Below are positions 61,702 to 64,000 of a stretch of DNA of 64,000 bases, one piece after another; the first letter of the stretch is position 1; each line of letters opens with the position of its first letter. Both the position numbers and the translations under genes were made by a program. A model generated the notes under the pieces. It was not told the origin of the DNA and did no database searches. It saw only the letters and a program-made list of their open reading frames with translations. The DNA is taken from NCBI GenBank assembly GCA_964019425.1, contig OZ025821.1, positions 511,001-575,000 on the forward strand, given 5' to 3'. This stretch comes from Flectonema sp. DT1601. Its lineage: Eukaryota; Euglenozoa; Diplonemea; Diplonemida; Diplonemidae.

Positions 61702-62792
61702 GTGTTTTTTTTTTTTTTTTTTTTTTTTTTTGAAAAATAAATAAAAGAGAGAGCCCATGAGTGCTGGGTAACTCACACCAACAGAGGACCTGATCCGTAG
61801 CCGTTTCCGAAGACTCAACAATTAGATTGCTGAATTACTTCAACTGAAGAGATGTAATTTAATTTTATAAAAAAAAAAAATTAAAAAAAAAAAACAGCAA
61901 TCTTCAGTTTTCCACCTTTTTACCCTAGCTTAGAATTTGAAAAAAAAAAAAAAATAACGGGGGAAAAAAAAATTGCCCAAACTAAGATGAGATATCGTTA
62001 GTACGGGACTTGAGAAACCTGGCAAACATTCGTGTGAAAAAGAAAAAATGTTTAAAAAAAAAGGTTTTAAAAAAAAAAAAAAATGATATTTTCCCAATAC
62101 TGTGACTTTCCATCGAAAGTACTGGTCGTGAATAAAAATTATTTAAACACCAATTAAGAACAAAAAAAAAGGAAAAAAAAAAAGGGAGGAAAATCAATAA
62201 AATCAATCTCTTACATTACTCTAATAGAGAGCTCTGAGGCAACCGTTGCAACGTAAGTAGACTCAAATTTTGTTAGGGTAAAAAAAAAAGAAACAAACGA
62301 AACATGTGTATTAAGAAAAAAAATGATGTATTTATGGGTGGGCGGAGTACTTTATTTTCAGCAAAAAAAAAAATAATCCTCCCCATTAAAAAGATCAGAC
62401 GCAGACAGAATCCTATCCAACAACGGGGGAAATAAATTATGACAAGCCATTCAGTACAAAAAAAATAAAACAAAAATAAAAATAAAAATAAAAAATAGCT
62501 AATGAAGTATATGTTTGAAGCAGAACCCTAATTAAAAACATTAACAAAAATATCAGTTACAGAAGAGTTGTCAAACAGTATTCGACACGAGTATTTCGCA
62601 CAATTACAGTACTTCATAAAAAACCCAGCGAGGCAACTTGCAAATTCACACAAACACGACGGGTCTTTTTCTTTTTTTCTTCTTTTTTTTTTGATACTTC
62701 ACCTACCATATTCAATTGCGAGACAGCAAGAGGAATACCAGTTCAATTAAGTAAGTATCTTTCGTCAGTTACTTTTAAGATGACTATTGTAT
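61702..62792. other. Gap between SYS1 region and channel-like gene
   Basis: A/T runs, a GTAGGT donor directly after an ATG near 62714, and repeat F copy 2 (62227-62276). Several minus-strand patches are open for 15-20 codons, but no consistent spliced gene could be assembled. Confidence 0.4.
62227..62276 (+). repeat. Short repeat F, copy 2
   Basis: AGAGCTCTGAGGCAACCG then GTAAGTAGACTCAAAT; aligns with 29307-29357 through most of its length. Confidence 0.5.
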
Positions 62793-64000
62793 TCATTCCA
62801 TCGGATGCTGTGACCATGAACGCCGACTACTCTCCGCTCTATTTGTAGACCCTCCTGATGAGTCGGGTTCAAATTCTGGAGTTCTCTGACTACCTAAAGT
62901 CTCATAATCTAAATCTAAGTCCGGATTATCTTCAGTTACTTTATTAGTAATGCAGTCTTTGCTCTTTCGATGTGCGGCTCCTAATCGTCTCCACTTTCCA
63001 ACCTATTTTTTAGTTTTTTTTTTCGTGTAAACTTCTCGCTATAAGGTGTGTAAAAGTACATACCGCAGCCAGAGCTGTCCTCTTCTCATCACGCTTCCAT
63101 ATTCCCATGACTTTTTGTAATTTTTTAGCCTGCGCGCTGTTAATACTAAGTTTGGAAGTTCTTGACGATGCGTCTTCGCTCAAGTACGTTGCACCCTGTT
63201 TGTTGTTGTTGTTGTTGTTGTTGTTGTTATTCTTTGCATCTTTTTGCAAAAGGGATACATTTCAAAGCAGCTTAATCACTATGTTATGTTTTCATAGGGA
63301 ATTCACCGACCCATCCAATGCCGAAGGTAGGTGTGGGCACACGTAGATGGATTTTTGCTTCCAATTCGCAGATCTTTCACTACGAAAGTATCAACATAAG
63401 AAAACCACGCATACCTCTCTCCATGAAGCTTCCCACTGAGACCCAGCCAGAGATGATTGCTCTGCTTCTCCGAAGTAGAGTTTCCTTTTCGCCTCACCAG
63501 ATTGGAAAACGTCAAAGAAGGCTTCAGGATACTTCTCTGCGGCAATACTAAACGTGTAGCCATCCATAAAATACACATGAGTGTATGCAAGAGATACTAC
63601 AGTATACGGAGAAGGGATTCCGTACAGTATGGGTAGCTCACCAAAATAAGAACCTTCTTTTAGTATTTCTGACTCAACAGCCATAGTCATGTAGTCTGGA
63701 ACAAGCCGAACAGTACCACGAGCAATAAGTGCTAAGTTTAAGTCATCGTCACCAGCGGAAACTATGATTGCTCCAGGTGGGAATACTACCAGTGTTAATT
63801 TACTCACAACATCATACATAAAGACTGGATCATCGACATGAAATAAGTTCTGCGACACCGGAATAACATGTGCGATATGCGCATTTAAATGATATCTCAA
63901 CGACGTTGCCAACTCAACTGGTAGCGCCCATGGTTCTGAAGCGCAGTCCGTACGGGTTAGAAAATCGTAATGAGTAAGGGTATGACTTCGCGTTGTTGAC
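62793..64000 (-). CDS. Cyclic-nucleotide-binding, ion-channel-like protein (3' end only)
   Basis: The gene enters from beyond base 64000; at least 345 C-terminal residues are here in four exons: 64000-63415, 63373-63307, 63239-63064, 63002-62793. Donors are GTATGC, GTGAAT, GTATGT; acceptors AAAG, AAAAAG, ATAG. The third intron is secure; the first two are the only choices found that keep the frame. LPVELATSLRYHLNAHI and PVSQNLFHVDD look like the C-linker before a cyclic-nucleotide-binding domain of voltage- or cyclic-nucleotide-gated K+ channels (EAG/HCN/AKT type), and LVVFPPGAIIVSAGDDDLNL, ALIARGTVRLVP, EGSYFGELPILYG (phosphate-binding cassette without the usual Arg) form the cNBD. The tail is basic, then acidic/Ser-rich, ending SWSQHPME. 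An AAC microsatellite (about 63200-63230) encodes Asn at the start of exon 3. A soluble cNBD protein cannot be excluded. Confidence 0.72.

Overview
This is a 64 kb stretch of nuclear DNA from a microbial eukaryote. Every confidently called gene (20 complete plus one running off the right edge) lies on the minus strand, so the window reads as one directional gene array. Coding sequence is balanced in base composition, while the gaps are crowded with A and T homopolymers. Most ATGs sit a few to about 60 bases downstream of a T-rich or C/T-rich tract ending in AG, which is the look of spliced-leader (trans-splicing) acceptors. Together with a calpain-like protein carrying what looks like the DUF1935 domain, known mainly from kinetoplastids, this points to a euglenozoan. 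Clear GT-AG cis-introns of roughly 60-90 bases in several genes argue against a trypanosomatid and favour a diplonemid or early-branching kinetoplastid relative. This placement is inference; no rRNA or spliced-leader gene was found.

Layout, left to right. 0-9 kb: a two-exon protein with a C-terminal barrel-like domain, a calpain-like pseudo-protease, a Ubl-UBA protein, the SUMO E1 subunit SAE1/AOS1, and the mRNA exporter NXF1/Mex67. 9-18 kb: a membrane-anchored protein, a DxD glycosyltransferase, an IQ-motif protein and a coiled-coil protein. 19.5-25 kb: a secreted multi-LamG protein with two PTAV minisatellites and a C-terminal CUB-like domain, then a tiny His-rich membrane protein. 25.1-30.2 kb: a gene-free island of short dispersed repeats. 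30-46.7 kb: a Kelch-EGF-TM-cyclase-like receptor, a TPR/HAT-type protein, a PX protein, a CaaX-terminated protein, an uncharacterised basic-N-terminus protein, a Ubl-LRR protein and a polytopic membrane protein. 48-64 kb: CNOT1 (deadenylase scaffold, four exons), a degenerate SNF2-type protein, a GT4 glycosyltransferase, SYS1, and the 3' end of a cyclic-nucleotide-binding channel-like gene.

Genes do not form a functional operon; as expected for a directional array, RNA metabolism (CNOT1, NXF1), SUMO/ubiquitin (SAE1, Ubl-UBA), Golgi/glycosylation (SYS1, two glycosyltransferases) and surface/signalling proteins are mixed. The most notable pattern is that internal (cis) introns mostly end in A/C-rich, T-poor sequence before CAG, whereas the acceptors just upstream of start codons are T-rich. 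This suggests two separable acceptor classes.
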